Shown piece after piece: positions 16,797 through 25,079 of a DNA stretch of 64,000 nt. Both the position numbers and the translations under genes were made by a program. The DNA is from Bacillus sp. FJAT-45350. Lineage in GTDB: Bacteria; Bacillota; Bacilli; Bacillales; NISU01. Numbering within the stretch: position 1 is the stretch's first letter; each line of letters opens with the position of its first letter. The notes below the pieces were generated by a model. The model searched no databases. It was not told where the DNA came from and was given only the letters and a program-made list of their open reading frames with translations. The DNA is taken from positions 62,001 through 126,000 of the forward strand of contig NZ_NISU01000001.1 in assembly GCF_002335805.1 (NCBI RefSeq), in the 5' to 3' direction.

Positions 16797-17144
16797 ATGA
16801 GTGAAGAGCAAGTACTAGAAATAGAGAAAATTGCATCTGTTTTAAAACTACTCGGTGATAAAACAAGATTAACAATGGTCGCTCTATTAAAAGATAGTGA
16901 ATGCTGTGTGTGTGAGTTTGTTGAAATCTTTGAGATGAGCCAACCTTCTGTCAGTCAGCATTTACGCAAGTTAAGGGATTTAGGTTTAGTAAAGGAACAA
17001 CGAAAAGGGCAATGGGTTTTTTATTCATTAGATAAAGAAAATGTTCTTTACTCTTTAATTAAGGATTTACTAATACATGTACCATCTCAAAAAGGAAAAC
17101 TTGTGAAGTTAGAAGAATCAGGATTGCGAATTAGCTGTAATTAG
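16797..17144 (+). CDS. arsR: Arsenic-responsive repressor ArsR
   Basis: A 115-residue winged-helix repressor of the ArsR/SmtB family. The As(III) site is in the first recognition region, ECCVCEF with C36, C37 and C39, comparable to the ELCVCDL box. The DNA-reading helix is MSQPSVSQHLRKLRDLGLV. Binding of arsenite releases it from the operator at 16700-16719. GGAGG precedes the ATG at 16797. It heads the rightward arsR-acr3-arsC operon and probably also controls arsDA on the other side. Confidence 0.96.
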   Translation: MSEEQVLEIEKIASVLKLLGDKTRLTMVALLKDSECCVCEFVEIFEMSQPSVSQHLRKLRDLGLVKEQRKGQWVFYSLDKENVLYSLIKDLLIHVPSQKGKLVKLEESGLRISCN

Positions 17145-17168
17145 TAGTTAAAAAAGGGGAGTATGTAT

Positions 17169-18233
17169 ATGAGTAACGATAGTAGTAAAGGAATCGGCTT
17201 TTTTGAACGTTACTTAACGGTTTGGGTCATTATATGTATAGTTGTAGGGGTGGCAATTGGACAGTTTCTGCCTGTTATACCAGACACATTAACTAAGTTT
17301 GAGTATGCACAAGTTTCGATACCGGTAGCCATCTTAATTTGGTTAATGATTTATCCAATGATGGCTCAAGTTGACTTTAGTTCAATAGTAAACGCAGGTA
17401 GAAAACCAAAAGGATTAGTAATTACTCTAGTAGTAAACTGGTTAATAAAGCCATTTACAATGTTCTTTTTTGCTTGGTTGTTTTTAAAGGTTTTTTTTGG
17501 AGGAATTATTCCACCAGATTTAGCAACTGAATATATTGCTGGAGCTGTATTGCTCGGAGCAGCTCCTTGTACGGCGATGGTATTTGTCTGGAGCTATTTA
17601 ACAAGAGGGGATGCAGGATATACTCTTGTGCAGGTAGCAGTAAATAACCTAATTTTATTAGTGGCTTATGCGCCAATTGTTATGCTTTTATTAAGAGTAG
17701 GAAATGTTACTGTTCCTTTTGATACGGTATTATTATCAATTGTCCTATATGTACTGATTCCATTAGTTGCAGGGTATTTATCAAGGGTAATTATCATTAA
17801 GAAAAAAGGAAAAGAATGGTTTGAAAATGTATACTTAAAAACTGTTGGAAAGTTTACGATTGTTGGACTTTTATTAACATTAATTATTTTATTCTCTTTC
17901 CAAGGGGATGTAATCATAAGCAACCCTCTTCATATACTATTAATCGCTATACCGTTAACAATACAAACGATTTTTATCTTTGCGATTGCCTACTTTTGGG
18001 CGAAATATTGGAGAGTCGAGCATAGTGTAGCCGCGCCTGCAGCAATGATAGGAACAAGTAATTTCTTTGAACTTGCTGTGGCAGTAGCAATTGGATTATT
18101 TGGTCTTCATTCTGGGGCAGCACTAGCAACAGTGGTCGGAATATTAGTAGAGGTTCCACTTATGCTCTTCCTAGTTAGAATAGCGAATAACACAAGACAT
18201 TGGTTCCCCGCAAAAGCAGTCGTTAGCAAATAA
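17169..18233 (+). CDS. acr3: Arsenite efflux permease Acr3
   Basis: A 354-residue inner-membrane protein with ten predicted helices (BASS superfamily). It is of Acr3 type rather than ArsB: family segments include PVAILIWLMIYPMMAQVDF and GAAPCTAMVFVWSYL, the latter with the conserved Cys needed for As(III) transport, and IGTSNFFELAVAVAIGLFG. It exports arsenite. AAGGGGAG lies 7 bases before the ATG at 17169, so I prefer it to the ATG at 17163. It sits between arsR and arsC. The presence of ArsA/ArsD nearby suggests an ATP-assisted pump. Confidence 0.95.
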   Translation: MSNDSSKGIGFFERYLTVWVIICIVVGVAIGQFLPVIPDTLTKFEYAQVSIPVAILIWLMIYPMMAQVDFSSIVNAGRKPKGLVITLVVNWLIKPFTMFFFAWLFLKVFFGGIIPPDLATEYIAGAVLLGAAPCTAMVFVWSYLTRGDAGYTLVQVAVNNLILLVAYAPIVMLLLRVGNVTVPFDTVLLSIVLYVLIPLVAGYLSRVIIIKKKGKEWFENVYLKTVGKFTIVGLLLTLIILFSFQGDVIISNPLHILLIAIPLTIQTIFIFAIAYFWAKYWRVEHSVAAPAAMIGTSNFFELAVAVAIGLFGLHSGAALATVVGILVEVPLMLFLVRIANNTRHWFPAKAVVSK

Positions 18234-18290
18234 TTGAATGATTTAACCTTAGATAGTCTAAACAAATGTAAATAAGGAGACAAAGAAGAT

Positions 18291-18716
18291 ATGACAAAAC
18301 AAAAACCAATCATTTATTTTTTATGTACAGGTAACTCGTGCCGCAGTCAAATGGCAGAAGGATTTGGTCGTCATTACTTAGGGGATAAATATGAAGTGTA
18401 TTCGGCTGGAATTGAAGCTCATGGTGTGAACCCAAGTGCAGTAAAGGCAATGAAAGAAACTGATATAGATATTACGAATCAAACATCTGACACGATTGAT
18501 CCAGATATTTTGAAAAAAGCTGATTTAGTCGTTACTTTATGTGGTCACGCTAATGATGTGTGTCCAGCGACACCACCAAATAAAGAGCGTGTACATTGGG
18601 GTTTTGATGACCCTGCAAAGGCTGAGGGGTCAGAAGAAGAAAAATGGGCGTTCTTTCAACGTGTACGTGATGAGATTGGAGCAAGAATTCAAGAGTTTGG
18701 AGAGACTGGCAAATAA
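18291..18716 (+). CDS. arsC: Arsenate reductase ArsC (thioredoxin type)
   Basis: A 141-residue low-molecular-weight-phosphatase-like reductase. The catalytic P-loop is C12-TGNSC17-RSQ, and the redox pair C84 and C91 ([10 protein letters not shown]) matches the C10/C15/C82/C89 set of the pI258 enzyme shifted by two. It reduces arsenate to arsenite with thioredoxin; arsenite then leaves via Acr3. It is the last gene of the operon and is closed by a 22-bp terminator that starts in its stop codon. Confidence 0.97.
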   Translation: MTKQKPIIYFLCTGNSCRSQMAEGFGRHYLGDKYEVYSAGIEAHGVNPSAVKAMKETDIDITNQTSDTIDPDILKKADLVVTLCGHANDVCPATPPNKERVHWGFDDPAKAEGSEEEKWAFFQRVRDEIGARIQEFGETGK

Positions 18717-18764
18717 ACAACCAAAACAACCTAGCTACTTACTAGCTAGGTTGTTTTGGTTGTT
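18716..18764. terminator. Strong terminator after arsC
   Basis: A perfect 22-bp stem (18716-18737 with 18743-18764) with a 5-base loop. It separates the ars operon from the convergent small gene at 18765-18941 and could serve both. Confidence 0.88.
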
Positions 18765-18941
18765 CTACGTCAGGTGTAGATATGCGTTTTGTATGATAGG
18801 CTCACGTATGACATAGGTTTGAAAAACAATTTCTAGTGCAACATTATCGTCACCGATGCCACGTTTTACTTCTTCATAAGTTCCAAGTAAAAATTTATCT
18901 ACCTCCAATAGCTTTCTCATACGAGTAGCATCATAAGTCAT
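18765..18941 (-). CDS. Small hypothetical protein, 58 aa
   Basis: A leftward frame of 58 codons from ATG at 18941 to TAG at 18765. AAAGGGTGG precedes the start at a normal distance. The product begins MTYDATRMRKLLEVDKFLL and contains the charged centre TYEEVKRGIGDDNVALEIV; soluble, mixed helix. The neat placement against the ars terminator and the good start signal favour a real gene. Family not recognised. Confidence 0.6.
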   Translation of the reverse strand: MTYDATRMRKLLEVDKFLLGTYEEVKRGIGDDNVALEIVFQTYVIREPIIQNAYLHLT

Positions 18942-19127
18942 CGTTGACCACCCTTTAGTTTTTTGATACTTACTATCATAGTATGACGAACAAGTACAAA
19001 CGTGTTATAGGCAAATAACGAGTTTTATTTCTTTTATTTTTCGACTCTTAAATGAATAGCTAATTCTTGTATTACTTATTGAACATGAGGAAAACTAAAG
19101 AAAAATGTGTGGAGGAATGATTAGTAA

Positions 19128-19964
19128 ATGGATATCAAACCAAACTGTACATCGGAATATGGTGTTTTAGAGAAGGTTGTCTTATGTAAACCTGTCTTTA
19201 TGTCAATAGTAGAACCAATTAATGAGGTTCAAACACATTACTTAGAAGATAATATTGATACTACAATCGCTTTGAAACAACATGATGAGCTCTGCCAGAG
19301 GTTAGAAGAAAATGGGGTTGAAGTATTATTACTACCTCATGTTAGATATTATCCTGAACAAGTATTTACGAGAGATATTGGATTTACTATCGGTGACACA
19401 TTATTTAAAGGGAATTTAGAAAGTACAATTCGAACTGGAGAAGAAGAAGTTTTTAAACAATGGCTTAAGGATAATTCTACTCCTTTTACAACGCTTTCCT
19501 CAGGTGTTATTGAAGGTGGGGATGTTATTCTTGATCGAGACCAAGTGTATATAGGAGATAGTAGCAGGACAGACCTTAAGACTATTCAAGAAATAAGAGA
19601 ACTATTGCCGTCTTATGAAGTTCATATTATCCCGTTTGATGATAAATATTTGCATTTAGACTGTGTGTTTCAAGTGATTTCTGAGACAGAGGCTTTAATT
19701 TTCTCACCTGCGATCGATGAGGATTCTGTAAAAAAATTGAAAGAACGCTACGATTGTATTGAGGTTAGTGAGGAAGAGCAGTTTACCCTTGGCACAAATG
19801 TGTTGTCAATTGGCAATAAGAAAATCATAAGTATGCCACAAAATCATGAAGTAAACAAAGCTCTTACAGAGAGAGGATATAAAATAATTGAGGTTAATAT
19901 AGATGAAATTATTAAATCAGGTGGAGCATTTCGTTGTATAACTCTACCTCTTGTCAGAAAATAA
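19128..19964 (+). CDS. Dimethylarginine dimethylaminohydrolase / amidinotransferase-family enzyme
   Basis: A 278-residue guanidino-group-modifying enzyme. The catalytic triad region is visible: EGGDVI (Asp/Glu), HLDCVF (His) and the nucleophile in GGAFRCITLPL (Cys near the C terminus). The arginine-carboxylate contact TRDIGFTIGD is also present. Members hydrolyse or transfer guanidino groups (dimethylarginine, arginine); B. subtilis YkgA is a similar protein of unassigned substrate. ATG at 19128 follows GGAGGAATGA. It seems a single gene, followed after 79 bases by a thiolase with its own binding site. Substrate cannot be told from sequence. Confidence 0.88.
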   Translation: MDIKPNCTSEYGVLEKVVLCKPVFMSIVEPINEVQTHYLEDNIDTTIALKQHDELCQRLEENGVEVLLLPHVRYYPEQVFTRDIGFTIGDTLFKGNLESTIRTGEEEVFKQWLKDNSTPFTTLSSGVIEGGDVILDRDQVYIGDSSRTDLKTIQEIRELLPSYEVHIIPFDDKYLHLDCVFQVISETEALIFSPAIDEDSVKKLKERYDCIEVSEEEQFTLGTNVLSIGNKKIISMPQNHEVNKALTERGYKIIEVNIDEIIKSGGAFRCITLPLVRK

Positions 19965-20043
19965 AGAAAACTATAGTGTTCAATTGTTGCCAACCTTTGG
20001 TAAAATAAAAACAAATCTTAGGATACAGCTGGAGGTTGGTACT

Positions 20044-21237
20044 ATGGGGAACGTCTATTTAGTAGATGGAGCTAGAACTGCAATTGGTTCTTTTGGAAAA
20101 TCGTTGAAAGATATTACTGCGATTGAATTAGGAATTATTTCAGCAAAGGAAGCAATAACTAGGTCTCAGGTAAAAGCTGAGGAAATTGACCAAATTGTTT
20201 ATGGCAATGTTATTCATTCGAATAAAAGTGCTTCCTACTTAGCAAGACATATTGGGTTAAATGGTGGTATTCCGATTGAAACTCCAGCTATGATAGTTAA
20301 TCGATTGTGTGGATCTGGTATGCAAGCACTTGTTTCAGCTTCTCAATCAATATTATTGGGAGAGTCTAATTTAGCTCTAGCTGGTGGAGCGGAAAATATG
20401 TCAATGTCACCTCATGTGCAATTTAGCAGTCGTTTCTCAAATGTAAAATATGGTCCGATTAAGTATGAAGATATGCTTCTTAATACGTTAACCGATCAAT
20501 ACATAGGGTGTGGAGTCGGTATTACTGCTGAAAACCTAGCAAAGAACTATTCAATCACTCGTAAAGAACAAGATGAGTATGCACTAGTAAGTCAAAAGAG
20601 GGCAGAGAAAGCCATCGTTTCTGGAATATTTTCTGAAGAAATAGTTCCTGTTGAAGTGAGTAATGAAAAAAAACATTGGATTTTTGAAGAAGACGAGCAT
20701 GTAAAGAAAGGGTTAGAATACGAAAGTTTAGCGAAACAAACTCCAGCTTTCATAGAAAATGGCTCAGTCACTTCAGGAAATTCAAGCGGTATCAATGATG
20801 GTGCAGCTTCTGTCATATTAGCAAGTGAAGCTAAGGTTTCTCAGCTAAATGCACGACCAATGGCGAAAATTGTTTCCTGGGGAATATCTGGGGTTGATCC
20901 GTCTGTTATGGGAATTGGACCAGTCCCAGCTATTAAACAAGCTTTAAAACGTGCTGAATTAACAATTGGTGATATCGATCGATTTGAAATAAACGAAGCT
21001 TTTGCTTCACAGTATTTAGCAGTAGAAAAGGAACTAAAGCTAGATCGGGATAAAACAAACGTCCATGGAGGGGCAATTGCTCTTGGGCATCCAGTTGGTA
21101 TGAGTGGTACTCGTATTGTTCTTTCACTAGCGTATGAATTACGAAGAAATAACTTAAAATATGGAGTCGCTAGTTTATGCATTGGTGGAGGGCAAGGAAT
21201 TGCAATGATTATTGAAAACGAGGACTACAGTCAATAA
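20044..21237 (+). CDS. Thiolase (acetyl-CoA C-acyltransferase)
   Basis: A 397-residue cytosolic thiolase. Nucleophilic cysteine in NRLCGSGMQAL (about residue 88), the histidine motif NEAFASQYLAVE, GGAIALGHPVGMSGTRI and the second catalytic cysteine in CIGGGQG are all present. It either condenses two acetyl-CoA or cleaves 3-ketoacyl-CoA at the end of beta-oxidation. GGAGGT (20031-20036) lies 7 bases before the ATG at 20044; a longer frame upstream is not supported. No beta-oxidation partner lies next to it. A clear terminator follows. Confidence 0.94.
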   Translation: MGNVYLVDGARTAIGSFGKSLKDITAIELGIISAKEAITRSQVKAEEIDQIVYGNVIHSNKSASYLARHIGLNGGIPIETPAMIVNRLCGSGMQALVSASQSILLGESNLALAGGAENMSMSPHVQFSSRFSNVKYGPIKYEDMLLNTLTDQYIGCGVGITAENLAKNYSITRKEQDEYALVSQKRAEKAIVSGIFSEEIVPVEVSNEKKHWIFEEDEHVKKGLEYESLAKQTPAFIENGSVTSGNSSGINDGAASVILASEAKVSQLNARPMAKIVSWGISGVDPSVMGIGPVPAIKQALKRAELTIGDIDRFEINEAFASQYLAVEKELKLDRDKTNVHGGAIALGHPVGMSGTRIVLSLAYELRRNNLKYGVASLCIGGGQGIAMIIENEDYSQ

Positions 21238-21249
21238 TAAGGTGATAAT

Positions 21250-21295
21250 AAAATAGGCTAACGCAAGAGAAATTTCTAATGCGTTAGCCTATTTT
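21250..21295 (+). terminator. Terminator after the thiolase gene
   Basis: A 16-bp stem (21250-21265 with 21280-21295, AAAATAGGCTAACGCA and its complement) with a 14-base loop and a T-rich end. Confidence 0.85.
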
Positions 21296-21390
21296 ATATA
21301 ATTATACTATAAATATGACAGTAAAAAATGTGAGCATAATCGAAGAATGGCAATGGTTTCTCATATTAATTCATAGAAACAATTTTGCGC

Positions 21391-22110
21391 TTAGTCAAAT
21401 TTAATTAAATGTTCTTCGATTGTTTCAATAATTGTCTCCAGTACATTCACTCGAGCTGTCCATTTATCATCACCATGTATAATATGCCACTTGGCATCAG
21501 GAGTATCCGTTTTATTGACCATATCGTTTACCGCTATTTCATAGTCATCCCATTTTTCTCTATTTCGCCAGTCTTCATCTGTGAGTTTCCAGTGTTTAAA
21601 GGGGTTTTGTTCTCTTTCTTTAAAGCGTTCTAATTGTTCCTCTTTTGTTATGTGCAACCAAAATTTAATAATAATGTGTCCATCATCAGCTAACATCTTT
21701 TCTGTAGCATTTATTTCATCGTAAGCTCGCATCCAATCATCGTCAGTAGCGAAATTCTCAATTCGTTCGACAAGTACTCTTCCATACCATGAGCGGTCAA
21801 AGATACATAACTGTCCTTTCTTCGGGAAGGATTTCCAGAAGCGCCTCATATAATGATTTTGTTTTTCGTGATCGTCAGGAGCGGAAATTGAATGTACTGC
21901 AAAACCTCTTGGCTCTAATCTTTCAGTTAAGCGACGAATGACGCCACCTTTACCAGCTGCGTCCCATCCCTCAAATACAATGACCATTGGAATTTTAGAA
22001 TTGTGAAGAGTTCGTTGAAGTTGCAATAGTTTTAATTGATTTTTTTTTAGTTCTTTTTTGTACTCTTTTTTACTATTAAATCTTACTTTCGGTTTTACTA
22101 AATCTAGCAT
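21391..22110 (-). CDS. ppk2: Polyphosphate kinase 2 (PPK2) family
   Basis: A 239-residue kinase that moves phosphate between polyphosphate and nucleotides. Walker A is GWDAAGKGG (48-56) and Walker B FDRSWYGRVLVERI (D105, R106), both typical of PPK2, with the lid region DDHEKQNHYMRRFW. Single-domain length fits class I or III enzymes; direction (ATP/GTP synthesis or AMP/ADP phosphorylation) cannot be told by eye. The ATG at 22110 with AGAGGGGG upstream is preferred to a TTG at 22128. It is leftward, alone, and divergent from the carboxylase operon. Confidence 0.93.
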   Translation of the reverse strand: MLDLVKPKVRFNSKKEYKKELKKNQLKLLQLQRTLHNSKIPMVIVFEGWDAAGKGGVIRRLTERLEPRGFAVHSISAPDDHEKQNHYMRRFWKSFPKKGQLCIFDRSWYGRVLVERIENFATDDDWMRAYDEINATEKMLADDGHIIIKFWLHITKEEQLERFKEREQNPFKHWKLTDEDWRNREKWDDYEIAVNDMVNKTDTPDAKWHIIHGDDKWTARVNVLETIIETIEEHLIKFD

Positions 22111-22321
22111 TACCGTGCCCCCTCTCAAGTTACATTTATTTTACATAGATTCAAACGGTTGTCAATATATAGAAATAAAAATGATTAGTGAAAGTATATT
22201 AGTGAAAGTAGAAAAGATGATACCATTTTATTCATAATAAATAGATACTGGATTATTATGATCGATTTTTAATCTCGGCATTAGCTATTTTTAAATAAAT
22301 ATTGTTTTCTATTAAATCTAC

Positions 22322-22350
22322 TTGACAAAAGATATCAATTTTCTTAAAAT
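22322..22350 (+). promoter_or_regulatory. Sigma-A promoter of the acyl-CoA carboxylase operon
   Basis: TTGACA (22322-22327) and TAAAAT (22345-22350) with a 17-base spacer, about 60 bases before the biotin carboxylase start. The TetR-type operator follows within 12 bases. Confidence 0.75.
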
Positions 22351-22361
22351 TCAGTTATACA

Positions 22362-22377
22362 GACTGACTAGTCGGTC
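22362..22377. promoter_or_regulatory. TetR-type operator of the carboxylase operon
   Basis: GACTGACTAGTCGGTC is a 16-base palindrome around CTAG with one mismatched pair. It resembles the TGAATGA/TCATTCA-type boxes of FadR-like TetR regulators in layout but with a different arm. It lies right at the expected transcription start; the TetR gene in the same operon is the natural binder (inferred). Confidence 0.72.
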
Positions 22378-22409
22378 TTAGTCAGAACCTTTAGTAGGGG
22401 TGAGAAGAG

Positions 22410-23750
22410 ATGTTAAAGAAAGTGTTAATAGCAAACCGTGGAGAAATTGCAGTTCGTATAATAAGGGCTTGTAGGGAATTAGGGATAGAAACAGTGGCTG
22501 TTTATTCAGAAGCGGACAAAGAAGCATTACATGTTCGTCTTGCAGATGAGGCTTATTGTATTGGACCTCACCTGTCAACGAAAAGCTACTTAAATATGGT
22601 AAACTTACTAAGTGTTGCAACGATTACAGGTTCAGATGCAGTTCATCCAGGGTATGGTTTCTTAGCTGAAAATGCTGAATTTGCTGAGATGTGTTCTGAA
22701 AACGATATCATTTTCGTTGGTCCGTCTCCTGAAGCCATTAATAAAATGGGAGCAAAGGCTGTTGCCAGAGAAACAATGGAAAATGCGGGTGTTCCGATTG
22801 TACCAGGGACAGATGGAATTATCGAAGACGTAGAAGTGGCTATTAGAACAGCGAAAGAAATCGGTTACCCTGTTATCGTCAAAGCGACTGCAGGTGGTGG
22901 CGGTAAGGGAATGAGAGTAGCTGAAAGTGAAGAAGGATTGAAAAAGGCAATAACAATGGCTCAACAAGAGGCACAAACAGCATTTGGTAACGCAGGTGTT
23001 TACTTAGAAAAGTATGTAGAAGAGCCACGACACGTTGAAATTCAAATAATTGGAGATAGTCATGGCAATATTGTTCACCTTGGAGAACGAGACTGCTCAA
23101 TACAACGCCGTCATCAAAAATTGATTGAAGAAGCCCCATCACCAGCATTAGATGAATCATTACGTGAAAAAATGGGTGAAGCTGCATTAAAGGCAGCAAA
23201 AGCAGTAAATTACTGTGGTGCAGGTACAGTGGAATTTTTACTAGATAAGCATAAGAATTTTTATTTCATGGAGATGAATACGAGAATTCAGGTAGAGCAT
23301 CCTGTTTCTGAATTAGTAACAGGGGTGGACCTTATCAAAGAACAGCTACTAGTAGCATCGGGTAATAAGCTTTCATTCACACAAGATGAAATTGAAATCA
23401 ATGGCTGGTCAATCGAGTGTCGAATCAATGCCGAAAATCCAGATAAGAATTTTATGCCTTCCCCAGGAAAGATTGACATGTATTTACCACCAGGTGGTCT
23501 AGGTGTACGAGTTGATAGTGCTGTTTATCCTGGTTATACAATCTCTCCTTTCTATGATTCAATGATAGCGAAATTAATTGTTCATGGAAAAAATCGAGAT
23601 GAGGCAATTGCTAGAATGAAGCGAGCATTAAGTGAATTTGTGATAGAAGGTGTCGATACGACAATTCCATTCCATTTACGACTCTTAGAGCACAAAGATT
23701 TTGTAGCAGGTGATTTTAATACGAAATTTTTAGAGAATAATAAGATTTAG
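22410..23750 (+). CDS. Biotin carboxylase subunit of acyl-CoA carboxylase
   Basis: A 446-residue biotin carboxylase (AccC family). Domains: N-terminal pre-ATP-grasp ([15 protein letters not shown]), ATP-grasp with the glycine loop GGGGKGM (about residues 163-170) and [14 protein letters not shown] (about 287-300), and the C-terminal carboxylase domain. It carboxylates biotin on the carrier protein using ATP and bicarbonate. Because the carrier and a propionyl-CoA-type carboxyltransferase follow in the same operon, I assign it to propionyl-CoA carboxylase rather than the acetyl-CoA enzyme of fatty-acid synthesis. The start ATG has GGGGTGAG upstream. A TetR gene follows after 53 bases. Confidence 0.93.
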   Translation: MLKKVLIANRGEIAVRIIRACRELGIETVAVYSEADKEALHVRLADEAYCIGPHLSTKSYLNMVNLLSVATITGSDAVHPGYGFLAENAEFAEMCSENDIIFVGPSPEAINKMGAKAVARETMENAGVPIVPGTDGIIEDVEVAIRTAKEIGYPVIVKATAGGGGKGMRVAESEEGLKKAITMAQQEAQTAFGNAGVYLEKYVEEPRHVEIQIIGDSHGNIVHLGERDCSIQRRHQKLIEEAPSPALDESLREKMGEAALKAAKAVNYCGAGTVEFLLDKHKNFYFMEMNTRIQVEHPVSELVTGVDLIKEQLLVASGNKLSFTQDEIEINGWSIECRINAENPDKNFMPSPGKIDMYLPPGGLGVRVDSAVYPGYTISPFYDSMIAKLIVHGKNRDEAIARMKRALSEFVIEGVDTTIPFHLRLLEHKDFVAGDFNTKFLENNKI

Positions 23751-23803
23751 GTAGTAAAACTAGTTAGTAACCTAGGTTCTCGAAAGAAGTAGGTGATGTA
23801 TGC

Positions 23804-24433
23804 ATGGCTGAAAAAACAACTAAGGAGAGAATTACGGAAACAGCTCTCTTATTGTTTGAAGAAAACGGATTTCATGCAGTAACAGTTGATAAGATTGTAA
23901 AGGAAAGTGGAACGTCAAAAGGTGGATTCTATCATAACTTCAAATCAAAGGATGAACTTCTTTATACTGTTCATGATTCTTTTATTACATATGTACTTGA
24001 TAAGGCACAAGATGCTTATGAAAGGTTCGACACACCAGCAGAACGATTATACGAAACTGTAAAATCGTTTGTGATGATGTTTGATATGTATCGTCCTCAT
24101 GTAACTGTTTTTTATCAGGAAGGTCTTTATCTTGGTCCAGATTCATTTCAGGCTATTAAACAGAAGCGTGACCGTTATAAGGAAATGATGTTTAAGGTTG
24201 TGAAGGAAGGGATAGACCAAGGAGAATTTAGACCTGAGATTCCAGTTCCGATTATGTCAATGGCGATATTTGGGATGATTAACTGGACTTATAAATGGTA
24301 TAAATCAGAAGGTCAATATTCAATTGAAGAAATTGCAGAAATATATGCTGACCTTGTAATGCATTCTACATTAACGAAAGAAGCACAAGAGAAAGTAGAG
24401 TATCAACGATTTTTTATAAAAAATAAATTATAG
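23804..24433 (+). CDS. TetR/AcrR-family regulator inside the carboxylase operon
   Basis: A 209-residue repressor: N-terminal helix-turn-helix (about residues 10-55, ENGFHAVTVDKIVKESGTSKGGFYHNF) and a helical ligand/dimer domain. The fold is like that of fatty-acyl-CoA-responsive regulators such as FadR of Bacillus; an acyl-CoA ligand is inferred from the neighbours. It lies between biotin carboxylase and carrier genes, transcribed with them, and probably binds the palindrome at 22362-22377, giving self-control. AAGTAGGTGATG precedes the start at 23804. Confidence 0.9.
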   Translation: MAEKTTKERITETALLLFEENGFHAVTVDKIVKESGTSKGGFYHNFKSKDELLYTVHDSFITYVLDKAQDAYERFDTPAERLYETVKSFVMMFDMYRPHVTVFYQEGLYLGPDSFQAIKQKRDRYKEMMFKVVKEGIDQGEFRPEIPVPIMSMAIFGMINWTYKWYKSEGQYSIEEIAEIYADLVMHSTLTKEAQEKVEYQRFFIKNKL

Positions 24434-24460
24434 AACAATAATTTGAAGGAGTGTTTGAAC

Positions 24461-24964
24461 ATGTTTAAAGTTACAGAAATCAAGGAATTAATCCGTGCAG
24501 TTGATAAATCAACAATTGGTGAGCTTGTCATTAAAGGGGATAACAAAGAGCAAATTACAATTCGTAAACAAGTTGGGACTATTCAACCACAAGTAGAGCT
24601 AGTAGAACAAGTAGCACCAGTATCAGCTCCTCCTACCCCAGCTGTAGCACCAGTGAAGGAAGAAGCACCAGCAGGACCTGACACGAAAACAGGAGCACCT
24701 GCACCAGTTGTAGACGATGCAAATCTTCATAAAGTTACATCACCGATGGTAGGTACATTCTATGCTGCTCCAACTCCCGATTCAGATGCATATGTAAAAG
24801 TTGGGGATAAAGTAAGTGAAGAATCTGTTGTATGTATTGTAGAAGCGATGAAATTGATGAACGAATTAGAAGCAGAAGTAAAAGGTGAAATAGTAGAAAT
24901 TCTAGCAGAAAATGGACAGCTAGTTGAATATGGTCAACCATTATTCCTCGTAAAACTTTCATAA
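24461..24964 (+). CDS. Biotin carboxyl carrier protein (AccB type)
   Basis: A 167-residue carrier. The N-terminal helical/beta part (1-40) and a proline/alanine-rich linker (about 50-82) precede the biotinyl domain, with the biotin lysine K131 in EAMKLMN and the AccB-type thumb segment [12 protein letters not shown]. Biotinylated K131 carries carboxyl groups from the carboxylase to the transferase. AAGGAG (24446-24451) puts the start at the ATG 24461. The following gap has a long hairpin before the transferase gene. Confidence 0.94.
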   Translation: MFKVTEIKELIRAVDKSTIGELVIKGDNKEQITIRKQVGTIQPQVELVEQVAPVSAPPTPAVAPVKEEAPAGPDTKTGAPAPVVDDANLHKVTSPMVGTFYAAPTPDSDAYVKVGDKVSEESVVCIVEAMKLMNELEAEVKGEIVEILAENGQLVEYGQPLFLVKLS

Positions 24965-24974
24965 GAGCTTTTTC

Positions 24975-25039
24975 AAAAGGTAGAGCAATGAGTGATGTCG
25001 CTACGATACTGAGACATAAGCCCATTGCTTCTCCCTTTT
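24975..25039 (+). terminator. Intra-operon hairpin before the carboxyltransferase gene
   Basis: AAAAGGTAGAGCAATG (24975-24990) pairs imperfectly with CATTGCTTCTCCCTTTT (25023-25039) around a 32-base loop. It may act as a weak terminator or as an mRNA processing/stabilising element inside the operon. Confidence 0.5.
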
Positions 25040-25079
25040 AAACGAATTAATAGGAAAATAGGTAAGGGGGAATAGAAAG

